In this document: one piece after another, positions 24,052 through 33,500 of the stretch | Layout: every line of letters starts with the position of its first letter | Numbering within the stretch: position 1 is the stretch's first letter | NCBI GenBank assembly: GCA_049273695.1 | Contig: JBASRE010000044.1 | Coordinates: 98,382-162,381, forward strand | DNA from: UBA11740 sp049273695 | Lineage (GTDB): Bacteria; Acidobacteriota; Blastocatellia; Pyrinomonadales; Pyrinomonadaceae | DNA: 64,000 bases | Direction of reading: 5' to 3' | Translations under genes and position numbers: made by a program | The notes under the pieces: model-generated | The model's database searches: none | Told to the model about the DNA's origin: nothing | What the model saw: the letters and a program-made list of their open reading frames with translations, nothing else

Positions 24052-25278
24052 ATGATTGACTTTCAACTTACCGACGATCACGACGCGCTGGTGCAAACTG
24101 TGCGCGAGTTTGCGCAGAAAGAAGTCGCCCCCTACATCAAAGAGTGGGACGAGAAACAGGAAGCGCACCCCGAAATTTTCAAGAAGATGGCTGAGCTGAA
24201 TCTGCTCGGCGTTTGTATTCCCGAACAGTATGGCGGCGCGGGATTCGACTACATTTCGCTCGGCCTGGTTTGTGAAGAACTGGAAGCGGTTGACACTTTT
24301 TTGCGCGTGGCGATGTCGGTGCACACGGGCCTGAATTGCCTGACACTTTACGCCTGGGGCACTGAGGAGCAGAAGCAGAAGTATCTCGTGCCGCAGGCAA
24401 AGGGCGAAAAAATCGCGACCTACGGACTGACTGAACCCGGCGCAGGTTCTGACGTAGTTGGCGCGCGTTCCACTGCTCGGCGCGAAGGCGACGAATATGT
24501 TTTAAATGGCGAGAAGATGTGGATCAGCCTCGCCGGTTTCGCCGACAACTTTCTTTTCTTCTGTTGGACAGATGAAGAGAAGCGGCGCAAACGCGATCAC
24601 TCAGGCATGTCCTGCTTCATCATCGAACGCGGCATGAAGGGATTTACCTCGGGAACGATTCACGGGAAGCTCGGCATTCGCGCCGGCAACACGGGCTACT
24701 TTTCTTTGCAGGACGTGCGCGTGCCGAAAGAAAATCGGCTCGGTGAAGAAGGCGAGGGTTTCAAGATCGCGATGTTCGCGCTCGAGCAGGGAAGATACAC
24801 CGTCGCGGCCGGAGCGACAGGCGTGATTCGGGCATCGCGTGATGCCTCGGTTGCTTACGCCAATGATCGCGAAACGTTCGGAACGAAGATAGCCAACCAT
24901 CAACTCGTCAAACAGAAGATTGCCGACATGGAGGCTGACTATCAGATGTCGCGGCTGCTTTGGCTCCGCGCGGGTTGGCAGAAAAACGAAGGCTTGCCGA
25001 GCGGCCGCGCGACATCGCTCGCTAAGTGGCAGGCTACGGTCCGCAGCGAGAAAGCCGCATCCATGGCGATCGAGGTTCACGGCGCAAACGGCTACTCGAA
25101 CGATTATCCCGTTGAGCGATACCTGCGAAACTGCAAAGCCGCCGTTATCTACGAAGGCACACGTGACATTCACACGCTGATGCAGGCGGACTGGGCACTG
25201 GGTTTGAAGAAAGAGAAACCTGCACGGAAGAGTCTGCCGCCTTGGAAAGCGCACGAGACGCGCGGCGCCGGAGGATAA
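24052..25278 (+). CDS. Acyl-CoA dehydrogenase
   Basis: The 408-residue flavoprotein has the standard three-domain layout. Helical N-terminal part: MIDFQLTDDHDALVQTVREF. Middle beta domain: YGLTEPGAGSDVVGARSTA, MWISLAGFADNFLFF and FTSGTIHGKLGIRAGNTG. C-terminal helical domain: VHGANGYSNDYPVERYLRN and the FAD-contact YEGTRDIHTLMQA. The likely catalytic Glu is in IYEGT, as in short/medium-chain and glutaryl-type enzymes. It would perform alpha,beta-dehydrogenation of an acyl-CoA and pass electrons to ETF. A strong AGGAGACG site precedes the ATG. It could act with the enoyl-CoA hydratase and 3-hydroxyacyl-CoA dehydrogenase elsewhere in the window. Confidence 0.93.
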   Translation: MIDFQLTDDHDALVQTVREFAQKEVAPYIKEWDEKQEAHPEIFKKMAELNLLGVCIPEQYGGAGFDYISLGLVCEELEAVDTFLRVAMSVHTGLNCLTLYAWGTEEQKQKYLVPQAKGEKIATYGLTEPGAGSDVVGARSTARREGDEYVLNGEKMWISLAGFADNFLFFCWTDEEKRRKRDHSGMSCFIIERGMKGFTSGTIHGKLGIRAGNTGYFSLQDVRVPKENRLGEEGEGFKIAMFALEQGRYTVAAGATGVIRASRDASVAYANDRETFGTKIANHQLVKQKIADMEADYQMSRLLWLRAGWQKNEGLPSGRATSLAKWQATVRSEKAASMAIEVHGANGYSNDYPVERYLRNCKAAVIYEGTRDIHTLMQADWALGLKKEKPARKSLPPWKAHETRGAGG

Positions 25279-25291
25279 CAGGCGACTGGTT

Positions 25292-25492
25292 ATTGCGACG
25301 CGTAGCGTCGTCGTGAGTTTAGCCCAGCCTTTTAAGGCTGGGATCAAGTTCGACAGAACCCTCCGCGTCGCATAGCGACGCTTTGAGAAAATAGTGGAAT
25401 TTCAATCCGTCGCGACGCGACGGAATCGGTTTGGCTCACCCGGTCCCGGCCTTGAAAGGCCGGGCTAAGTTCATTGCGACGCTACGCGTCAA
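25292..25492. repeat. 201-bp MITE-like nested inverted repeat
   Basis: The outer ends are long imperfect reverse complements of about 50 bp. The left end has GCGACGCGTAGCGTCG, then GTTTAGCCCAGCC and TTTTAAGGCTGGGA. The right end has CCCGGCCTTGAAAGGCCGGG, then CTAAGTTCATTGCGACGC and TACGCGTC. Further palindromes such as CGTCGCGACGCGACG lie in the centre. There is no ORF. It occupies most of the 355-bp gap before glpX. The remaining 140 bp (25493-25633) hold only the GGAG-type binding site of glpX, and I see nothing else there. Confidence 0.8.
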
Positions 25493-25633
25493 ATTCAAAG
25501 CGCCAGGGTGTGGAGGCAATGCTTCAACTCTTGCTTGGAAAAGTCTTCGGCTCCTCTGATACTATGTCCGCGCTTTCGTTAACTCTTCATTTCGTTTCAG
25601 CATTTCAATTCGTCGGCCACAGGAGCGAATAGA

Positions 25634-26683
25634 ATGGCGCCAGAACTGAGAACCGAGCGCGAGCTATCCCTGGATTTCTTGCGGGTGACCGAGGCGGCCG
25701 CAATTGCCGCGGCACGCACGATGGGCCAGGGGGATCGCAAGTATTCCGATCAGGTCGCGGTTGAGGCCATGCGCGAAGTCATGGACACGGTGCCGATGCG
25801 CGGGCGTGTCGTGATTGGCGAAGGCGAACGCGATGAAGCGCCCATGCTTTTCATTGGCGAGGAAGTTGGCGGCGGCTTTGGCGTCGGTGAAGAAATGGCG
25901 GCGTCCTGTCCCGAAGTGGACATCGCGGTCGATCCTCTGGAAGGCACTAACCTGTGCGCCCTCGGTGCGAACAATGCGATCGCGGTGTTGGCTGCCGCTG
26001 AGCGCGGTGGGTTGCTGCACGCCCCGGACATCTACATGGACAAGATTGTCGTGGGCCCTTCGTCACGCGGCGTCATCGACATCGACGCGCCCGTCAAAGA
26101 AAACCTGAAGAACATCGCGCGGCGGCTGGGTCGCGACATCGAAGACTTGACCATCATTGTGCTCGACCGGCCACGCCATAAAAAGATTATCGACGACGTG
26201 CGCGAAGCGGGCGCGCGGATTCGTTTGATCTCTGACGGCGACTTATCGGCGGGCATTTCCGCTGCGGTGGCCGGCACAAACATTCATGCCTGCATCGGCA
26301 TCGGCGGCGCGCCCGAAGGCGTGTTAACGGCAGCGGCAGTGAAGTGTCTTAACGGCGAAATTCAGGCGCGTTTGGTTTTTGATCCGGAACGACTCGGCGT
26401 AGATAAAAGCAAAGTGCCGCCGGCTGAAGAAGTTATCGCGCGCTTGAAGTCGATGGGGGTTCACGATCCGTACAAAGTTTACGACACGGACGATCTCGCG
26501 CCCGGCAAGAAGATCATTTTCGCGGCCACCGGGGTCACGGACGGCTCGCTGATGCGCGGGGTACGCTTCTTTGGTTCCGGCAAGCGCACGCACTCGCTGG
26601 TGATGACGAGCGAATCAAAACACATTCGCTTCGTTGATAGTATTCACATCGAGGGCGGCCCGGATACGGTGATTAGATTTTAG
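25634..26683 (+). CDS. glpX: Fructose-1,6-bisphosphatase class II
   Basis: The 349-residue protein is a GlpX-type phosphatase of the inositol-monophosphatase superfamily. Metal and substrate motifs are visible: VVIGEGERDEAPML near 60-75 and VDIAVDPLEGTNLCALGANN near 96-116. GIGGAPEGVLTAAAVKCLNG lies in the C-terminal half. It dephosphorylates fructose 1,6-bisphosphate in gluconeogenesis or the Calvin cycle, in the cytoplasm. An AGGAGCGA site precedes the ATG. The last about 99 bp of the gene are duplicated 616 bp downstream at 27200-27299. Confidence 0.95.
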   Translation: MAPELRTERELSLDFLRVTEAAAIAAARTMGQGDRKYSDQVAVEAMREVMDTVPMRGRVVIGEGERDEAPMLFIGEEVGGGFGVGEEMAASCPEVDIAVDPLEGTNLCALGANNAIAVLAAAERGGLLHAPDIYMDKIVVGPSSRGVIDIDAPVKENLKNIARRLGRDIEDLTIIVLDRPRHKKIIDDVREAGARIRLISDGDLSAGISAAVAGTNIHACIGIGGAPEGVLTAAAVKCLNGEIQARLVFDPERLGVDKSKVPPAEEVIARLKSMGVHDPYKVYDTDDLAPGKKIIFAATGVTDGSLMRGVRFFGSGKRTHSLVMTSESKHIRFVDSIHIEGGPDTVIRF

Positions 26684-26689
26684 CGAATT

Positions 26690-27193
26690 ATGCGAGCGGT
26701 ATTCGTTGCGGCTTTCATATGCGTCGCGTTTGTGCCTGTGGCATCGCAGGCCGCTTCCGAGCTGGATTATTCGCGAGTAATAATCACCCTGACGACGGAT
26801 GCCCGTCACTGCTTATGTATGCCGAAACCGAGCTGTTGTCCGGAATACTCTGCGTCAGTAAACGAGAATGGAACGGTGATCTATAACGGCCTGCGCGGTA
26901 CGAAGGTTCAAGGCGAAAAGGTTCATTCCGTGCCTGTGTCTGTCGTGCGGGAGCTTGTTTCCGAATTCTTCAGAATCGATTTCTTCTCACTTCAGGATCG
27001 ATATGAATCCAAGAAGCATCCTAATGGGACTATCGAGAGGATCAGTCACGCCTCTGGTTCGACAATGACAATAGATATCGATGGCAAAAAGAAAAGTGTC
27101 TATAGCTTTTATGGCGCACCCGACGAATTAGCTGCGCTCCAAAACAGACTGCTCGAAGCGTTGGAAATTTCCCAATATGTAGAGAAGAGGTAA
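26690..27193 (+). CDS. Secreted DUF6438-like protein
   Basis: The 167-residue protein has a signal peptide (about 1-22, ending ASQAAS). A domain follows with a Cys cluster (RHCLCMPKPSCCPEY) and YSASVNENGTVIYNGLRGTK, the pattern of DUF6438-type proteins, whose function is unknown. It begins 6 bp after the glpX stop without a ribosome-binding site, and its codon use is more A/T-rich than glpX. The gene lies exactly between two copies of the glpX 3' end, which suggests it arrived as an insertion or through a duplication. Confidence 0.68.
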   Translation: MRAVFVAAFICVAFVPVASQAASELDYSRVIITLTTDARHCLCMPKPSCCPEYSASVNENGTVIYNGLRGTKVQGEKVHSVPVSVVRELVSEFFRIDFFSLQDRYESKKHPNGTIERISHASGSTMTIDIDGKKKSVYSFYGAPDELAALQNRLLEALEISQYVEKR

Positions 27194-27199
27194 TGGTCT

Positions 27200-27299
27200 C
27201 GCACGCACTCCCTGGGTCATGACGAGCGAATCAAAACACATTCGCTTCGTTGACAGTATTCACATCGAGGGCGGCCCGGATACGGTGATTCGATTTTAG
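27200..27299 (+). pseudogene. Duplicated 3' fragment of glpX
   Basis: This 100-bp stretch repeats the glpX 3' end (26585-26683) with about five substitutions and one small indel, and includes the stop codon. It has no start and is not translated as part of any gene. Both copies flank the DUF6438-like gene in direct orientation, 616 bp apart. Confidence 0.85.
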
Positions 27300-27651
27300 A
27301 GAGCACTGGGTTTCCTCTTCGACAAGGGGTCTATCGCTGCAAAGCCTTCCCGATCACGTCAGCGGATGTCTACGCAGATCGGCTTAAGTCTGCAGAGTCT
27401 TGCTGAAGACGTTCGCCACTTCCTAGCCTTCCAGGCAGACAGGTTGATCAGCCGAGCTAACCTGTTGTTAACTTGCAATGAGAACACAATCAAAGCCGTA
27501 GTTTGACAGGTTGTAACTAACGGAGTAATGAGTGGACAAAAAGGCATTCTCCTCTCAAGATGTTTGGTCAAGTCATGAAAGCATTTACAAACACGCTTGG
27601 AATGTCATTTGAATTTGTCCTTGTACGCTCTTGAGAATAGGGGTCGGAGTG
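27300..27651. other. Intergenic stretch with no recognisable feature
   Basis: These 350 bases separate the glpX fragment from the next orphan gene. Frames in it are short and lack coding character. The sequence is more A/T-rich than the neighbourhood and contains CTAACCTGTTGTTAACTTGC and a similar ACAGGTTGTAACTAACGG about 40 bp apart, possibly a weak repeat. I see no RNA gene or clear promoter. Confidence 0.5.
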
Positions 27652-28368
27652 ATGAGTAGAAACGGTGCCAGATTGCTATTGTCAATTCTAGGAATCGCAG
27701 CGATAGCTCTCCTTTTTGTGATCGGGGCGCGCAACTCCCGGAGTCAGAATCCTAAGGAAGCTCAGGCCCTGGATGAAAATGCTCAACTTGTTGACGCCCT
27801 TAGACGAGGCGGCATCCGGGAAGCCGCCAGAATAAAAGGCAATTACGTCATTACAAAACGTACGAGTTGGGACGCTGTTTTTTCTGATACAGAAGCCCTA
27901 ACGAGTCACAGCAGAAGTGTTATTCTCGCGATGCCAACCGAGAGTTCTTCTCGCGTCTCTCCCGCGGGCGACACGATTCTGACCGACTATAAAGTCAACG
28001 TCCTGGATGTCTTGAAGGGCAAGGTTCAGCCGGGAGGATCTTTAATAGTGACTTCTATAGGCGGATTCGTTCGTTTTGAAGATGGAACGTCCGCCGAAGT
28101 GAAAACTCCTGATATCCACATCCAAAACGGACGGACTTATGTTTTCTTCTTGTCCGCGAAGGCCAAAACTGAAAGTGAAAACCTTTACATTACCGGCGGA
28201 CCACAAGGGATCTTCGAGCTTTCGGACGATGGCGTGACCATATTGGCGATGGGACGGCAAATAGATCACGTTGTGAAGAAAAACAAGGGAAAGCGTACTG
28301 ACACTTTTTTGAAAGAAATACGCCTCGCGGCAGAAAAATGGCCCGGCGAGGGGAAATGTTGTCAGTGA
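27652..28368 (+). CDS. Membrane-anchored or secreted protein of unknown function
   Basis: The 238-residue product has an N-terminal hydrophobic segment (about 6-24, LLLSILGIAAIALLFVIGAR) that may be a signal anchor. It then has a soluble beta-rich region containing TDYKVNVLDVLKGKVQPGG and GRTYVFFLSAKAK. The pattern of a vxVlKG-type strand followed by GRTYVFFL appears in unnamed acidobacterial secreted proteins. It ends in KCCQ. I cannot assign a role. The ATG at 27652 has GGAG 5 bp upstream and was preferred to a TTG at 27631. It precedes the matrixin-like protease on the same strand with a 44-bp gap. Confidence 0.62.
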   Translation: MSRNGARLLLSILGIAAIALLFVIGARNSRSQNPKEAQALDENAQLVDALRRGGIREAARIKGNYVITKRTSWDAVFSDTEALTSHSRSVILAMPTESSSRVSPAGDTILTDYKVNVLDVLKGKVQPGGSLIVTSIGGFVRFEDGTSAEVKTPDIHIQNGRTYVFFLSAKAKTESENLYITGGPQGIFELSDDGVTILAMGRQIDHVVKKNKGKRTDTFLKEIRLAAEKWPGEGKCCQ

Positions 28369-28412
28369 GTAACGTCCTGGCCTTTAAGTAACAACCTCGG
28401 AAAAATCCCCAT

Positions 28413-29696
28413 ATGCGAAATCTGACCCTTGCGGCGATGCTTCTCTTGCTCACGACCGTTGGAGGCGTCGTGGCACAGCCGTGCATGCCCAGTCAGGAAC
28501 TAAACGCGCTACGCATCGGACGCATGATCCCGGATAGTAACGGCATAATACACGTTACATATCGGTTCGTTGACGCCTCGGGTAACGCAACAACACCTCC
28601 TGCACACGTTCTAAGTGCAGTCGAGGCGGCAATTCAACAATGGAACAACCGAACTTCCACTACGAGGGTCGTCATTGAGCCGGCGCAGCCAAACGCCATT
28701 CCCACGTTAGAGTTTATGCCAAGTCAGGATCCGGAAAAGACGGGACTCTGCGCAGGTTACGACCCTGAATTGGATCGCGTCCACTACAACTCAGGATTCG
28801 AGCAGCGGGCGCAAAACAGCACCAACGATGGTGCTACCGTCATCGCACACGAAATCGGTCATTTTCTGGGATTGGAAGAAGCTGGAACCAGTCCGTCCCA
28901 GGCGACGATCATGAATAACCCAGTCGTTGGTCCTAACACAACGTGTCCATCAGCGACGGTTCCGACGAACACGGTTCAAACGGGGGACGCGAGCAATGCC
29001 TTTCAGTGCGTGAATGCTGCGCAAACAGCGAACGGACATCCAATGCCAACGCCGTCACCGCCGCCGCCGTGTGACATGAGCAGCCCCTGCTACAGCATTG
29101 ACGGTTGTGTGCTGTGCGATGCTTACTCTTGCGACTGCCTGGAGGTACACCCCAGCCCGATCCTGATTGACATTCTTGGCAACGGCTTCAACATGACGAA
29201 CGCGCAGAGCGGCGTCAACTTTGACATCAACGTCGACGACGCAGCCGAACGTCTATCATGGACAGCTGCCGAGTCAGACGACGCGTGGCTTGCGCTTGAC
29301 CGTAACGGTAACGGCGCGATCGATAATGGTCGCGAAGTGTTTGGCAACTACACGGAACAACCCCCGCGACCAGGCGAATTTAAGAACGGTTTCTTTGCCT
29401 TAGCCGAGTTCGACAGGGCGGAAAACGGCGGCAACAGCGACGGCCAGATTGACGCGCGCGATTCGATCTTTGCGAGCCTCAGGCTATGGCAAGACACGAA
29501 TCACAACGGCACCTCCGAATCATCGGAGCTCCACACGTTAACTGCGCTAAACGTCGAATCGATCTCCCTAAAATACAAAGAGTCGACACGAACCGATGAA
29601 CACGGCAACCGCTTTCGCTATCGCGCAAAAGTGGATGACGCGAAGCATTCCAAAGTTGGGCGCTGGGCCTGGGACGTATTTCTGGTGCGCCAATAG
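28413..29696 (+). CDS. Secreted matrixin-like metalloprotease with calcium-binding C-terminal region
   Basis: The 427-residue product has a signal peptide (1-21, ending VVAQ). The protease domain (about 40-175) carries HEIGHFLGLEEAG, a zincin HEXXHXXG motif, and a Met-turn-like ATIMNNPV. At the third zinc-ligand position, where matrixins have His, there is Glu, which is unusual. A Pro-rich linker and a Cys-rich patch (CDMSSPCYSIDGCVLCDAYS) follow. The C-terminal half contains Asp/Asn-rich EF-hand- or RTX-like loops (LDRNGNGAIDNG, NSDGQIDARDSIF, WQDTNHNGTSESSEL). This loop series is known from large secreted calcium-binding proteins. It is probably an exported, calcium-stabilised protease; activity is uncertain because of the altered ligand. 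Confidence 0.75.
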   Translation: MRNLTLAAMLLLLTTVGGVVAQPCMPSQELNALRIGRMIPDSNGIIHVTYRFVDASGNATTPPAHVLSAVEAAIQQWNNRTSTTRVVIEPAQPNAIPTLEFMPSQDPEKTGLCAGYDPELDRVHYNSGFEQRAQNSTNDGATVIAHEIGHFLGLEEAGTSPSQATIMNNPVVGPNTTCPSATVPTNTVQTGDASNAFQCVNAAQTANGHPMPTPSPPPPCDMSSPCYSIDGCVLCDAYSCDCLEVHPSPILIDILGNGFNMTNAQSGVNFDINVDDAAERLSWTAAESDDAWLALDRNGNGAIDNGREVFGNYTEQPPRPGEFKNGFFALAEFDRAENGGNSDGQIDARDSIFASLRLWQDTNHNGTSESSELHTLTALNVESISLKYKESTRTDEHGNRFRYRAKVDDAKHSKVGRWAWDVFLVRQ

Positions 29697-29718
29697 GCCG
29701 TGTTAGGCTGCGCGCACT

Positions 29719-30252
29719 GTGATCGCCGCCGGCCACCTTCAAAACCCAGACCATTCGAAAGCAGGTTCACCAGCCTTCGCGGTCTGGTTCTTCGTTGCGA
29801 CGATAGCCCTCGCGATTCTCGTCGCGGTCATTGCCGCCCCGCTGATACAAGCTCAAGGATATGCCAGTTTGGCTGGCGCGGTTTACCAAGCCTTCAGTTA
29901 CCTCTGTCATCAGATTCCCGAGCGTTCATTTCATCTCGCCGGCCATCCATTCGCCGTCTGTTCTCGCTGCACCGGGTTGTACGCCGGCTTCGCGTTCGCG
30001 ACGCTCGCGTTGCCTCTGACACGCTCGCTGAGACGCACCGACACGCCGCACGTCATCTGGCTTCTGTTGTCAGCGGCGCCGCTCATGATCGATTTTGGCC
30101 TGACGTACTTCGAGATCTGGGAGAACAACCACTTCACGCGCGTGACGACGGGTGCGTTGTTTGGCGCGGTGGCAGCGCTGTTTGTGGTGCCGGGATTGAT
30201 TGAGTTGAGTGTGAATCTGCAACGGCGGTTCAGTCAGAACCACCTGCGTTAG
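29719..30252 (+). CDS. DUF2085 membrane protein
   Basis: The 177-residue protein has four hydrophobic segments and the DUF2085 signature: SYLCHQIPERSFHLAGHPFA followed by VCSRCTGLYAGF, with its conserved Cys and His residues. Members are small membrane proteins of unknown function that may bind a metal. The start is GTG at 29719. The C-terminal residues SQNHLR and the stop are read from a 34-bp inverted repeat arm that begins at 30232, so the natural C-terminus was altered or set by the repeat. Confidence 0.82.
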   Translation: MIAAGHLQNPDHSKAGSPAFAVWFFVATIALAILVAVIAAPLIQAQGYASLAGAVYQAFSYLCHQIPERSFHLAGHPFAVCSRCTGLYAGFAFATLALPLTRSLRRTDTPHVIWLLLSAAPLMIDFGLTYFEIWENNHFTRVTTGALFGAVAALFVVPGLIELSVNLQRRFSQNHLR

Positions 30253-30473
30253 CGGGTGGGTGATCTGCGGTCGCCCTACGCTCGACTGCGAGAATCAAAG
30301 TATTAGTGCCCTAATTCGAAGTCTCTCTGTGCCTCAGTGAAAATCCTCTGTGTCTCTGTGGTGGGGTTTGTTAGATATTTTCACCACAGAGGCACGGAGA
30401 TCCACAGAGACACTGAGAAAAACTCAAAACAAGACTACCGATCAACCGCCCGCTAACGCAGGCGGTTCTGACT
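30232..30473. repeat. Composite nested inverted repeat (outer 34-bp arms, inner CTCTGTG copy 3)
   Basis: The outer arms 30232-30265 and 30440-30473 are reverse complements with three mismatches (AGTCAGAACC, then CCTGCGTTAGCGGG). Inside lies a CTCTGTG-family inverted repeat (arms about 30321-30365 and 30381-30418). The left outer arm provides the stop codon of the DUF2085 gene. The element takes up almost all of the gap before the ndvB-like gene. Confidence 0.8.
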
Positions 30474-30519
30474 CGTGCTATCCTAACGAAAATCCCAAGA
30501 ATTCCCCCTGTTTTCCCTG

Positions 30520-33500
30520 ATGATGCCGTGGCCATTCTCAGCATTGATCCGCATTTTCCGCCGCTCGTCTGATGACAGCGGCGAGCCGCCGATTCGTGAA
30601 GAGCTTTTCAGCGTCGAGCGACTTGAGCAATACGCCGGAGAACTCGCTGCGCAACACAAGATCGCCGACACGCCACAGCGCGTCAGTTTGCTGTTACCGC
30701 GTCTGGAGGAAAACGGTCGCAAGCTGGTTGAGGCTTACAACGCGCTGGCCGAATCAATTCGCAGTGAGCACGTCATCTCGCCCGCAGCCGAATGGCTGGT
30801 AGATAACTTTCACATCGTCGAAGAGCAGATTCGCGAGATTCGCGAGGACCTGCCGAAAAGCTACTACGACGAACTTCCCAAACTCGCCGACGGCGCGTTC
30901 AAAGGTTATCCACGTATCTATGCGCTGTCGGTCGCGCTGGTTGCGCATACGGACAGTTATCTCGATTCCGAAACGCTGCGCCGCTTCATCAACGCTTACC
31001 AAAAGGTGGCGCCGCTATCGATTGGCGAATTGTGGGCGGTGCCGATCACTCTCCGTCTCGCACTCGTAGAAAATTTGCGCAGGCTCGCGACGCGCATCGT
31101 GTCTTCGCGCGCTGAGCGCGAAGAAGCTGACAAGCTCGCCGACACACTGCTCGAAACCGCGCAGCTCAATCCGCAGGAAATTGTGCCGCTGATTTCGGTA
31201 AGGCTAGGAAAACGAAAAACACTCGGCCGTGCGTTTGTCGTGCAGCTGATGCAGCGTCTGCGCGAGCAGGACCCGGCAGTTCTGCCCGCGGTTGAGTGGC
31301 TCGAGATGCAACTGCACAAGCTTGACCTCTCGATCCACGACATCGTCCACGAAGAACATCGAAGGCAGGCCGGGGCGCAGGTCACCGTGGGCAACATCAT
31401 CACGAGCATGCGCCTGCTCTCGACGCTCGAGTGGCGCGACTTTTTTGAAACCGTCAGCTTAATCGATCGTGAGTTGGCGAAAGATCCGGCCCGCATCTAC
31501 TCGCGAATGGATTTCGCGACGCGCGATCGTTACCGGAAGGTCATCGAGCGGATCGGAAAACGGGCGAAGGTCAAGGAACTCGATGTCGCGCGTGCGGCGT
31601 TACGTTTGGCGGAAGCGGCGCCCGCAGATGATAAAGAGAGCACGCAAGCGCACATCGGCTACTACCTGATTGGCCGAGGCATCGGCCAGCTTGAATCCGA
31701 GACGAGCTATCGTCCATTGGTTGGCGAGAGGCTCGAGCGTTGGACGCAGCGGCGTGCGACGCTGTTTTTTCTCGGCTCGTTGACGCTGCTGACGACTCTG
31801 ATCCTGGCAGTAATCGCCGTCGCCGTGTCCCGCGCGCAACCGCATCCCGTCAGTGTGGTGCTGGCAGTTCTTCTGTCACTGCTGCCGGCCAGCGACCTCG
31901 CGCTCAGCATTCTCAATTGGGGCATTACGCACAGCTACCGCCCGCGCCTGCTGCCCAAACTCGATTTGTCCAAAGGCGTCCCTGCAGAAGCGCGCACGAT
32001 CGTCGTCGTGCCGGTGATCCTTTCTGATGTGGCTTCGGTCGAGGAAATAGCCGAGAAGCTGGAGATTACGTACCTCGGGAACCAGGATGAGCATATTCAC
32101 TTCGCGATCCTTGGTGACTTCGCCGATGCGACGGTGGAAACGATGCCCGGCGACAAGGAAATCGTGGATGCAGCCCTGGACCGCATCGCGGCCCTCAACA
32201 AGCGTTACAACGGCACGCATCCCGGACGCTTCAGCTTTTTTCATCGTCGCCGCCAATGGTGCGAGACTGAAAACTCCTGGATTTGTTGGGAGCGAAAGCG
32301 CGGCAAGCTGCGCGAATTCAACCAACTGCTGCTCGGCGCCACTGACACGAGCTTTATCATCTCCACCGCCGGCGACGATCTCCTGTCACAGATTCGCTAT
32401 GTCCTCACGCTTGATGCGGACACGCAACTGCCGCGCGAGACCGCGCATCGCCTGATCGGCACTGCGATTCATCCACTCAATCGGCCCAGGTTCGACGTGG
32501 CGGAAGATCGCGTGACAGAGGGTTACACGATCTTTCAACCGCGGGTCAGTATTTCTCTCGAAAGCGCTTCGCGCTCAACCTTCGCGCGCATCTTCTCAGG
32601 CAACACCGGCGTCGATCCCTACACGACGGCAGCTTCAGACGTTTATCAGGATCTTTTCGGCGCGGGCATTTATACCGGCAAAGGCCTCTACGACGTCAAA
32701 GCATTTGAGCAGGCGTTGCATGAACGTGTGCCTGAGCAGACGCTGCTGAGTCACGACTTGTTCGAATCGATCTTTGCGCGGGCAGCGCTGGTTACGGACA
32801 TTGAGTTTCTCGATGACTACCCGGCCTACTACGATTCGTTCGCGCGGCGGCAGCATCGTTGGACGCGTGGTGACTGGCAGATCGCGGACTGGCTATTCGG
32901 CACGGTGCGTGACGCGCACGGCCAGAAGCGACCGAACCGCATTGAGGCGATCTCGCGCTGGCAGATTCTCGACAATTTGCGGCGAAGTCTGCTGGCGCCT
33001 TCGATTGTGTTGTTGCTGATCGCTGGGTGGACGGTTCTTCCCGTTAGCGCCTGGTGGTGGGAATTGTTTGTGCTGCTGACGCTCGCGTTTCCAGTTTACG
33101 CGCACGTCACCAGTGGTTTGCTGATTCATCCGCGTGGCGTGCCGTGGACAAGTCACTTCTGGAGTGTCTGGGGCGACGCGCGCACAAACACCGCGCAGAT
33201 CGCCGTCGAAATTGTCTTTCTCGCGCACCAGGCCGGGTTGATGCTGGACGCAATCGCTCGCACGATCTACCGAAAGTTTGTCTCGCGGCGTCATCTACTC
33301 GAATGGGTTACGGCCGCGAGTTCCGAAGCGTCGAGTAAGCATGATCTTCCTGCTTTCATTCGCTTCATGTGGCCGGCGGCAGTTGTCGTGTTGGTTGCGG
33401 TCGCGCTAATTGCGCTGTCGAACGTCGCCTCACTGCCTGCCGCGGCGATCTTCTTACTGGCGTGGGCGGCTTCGCCCGTGATTGCGTTTGTTATTAGCCG

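Noticed and set aside
25279..25633. Phage attachment site or tRNA gene in the long gap before glpX
   Set aside because: No cloverleaf or T-arm consensus was found; the palindromes explain the structure.
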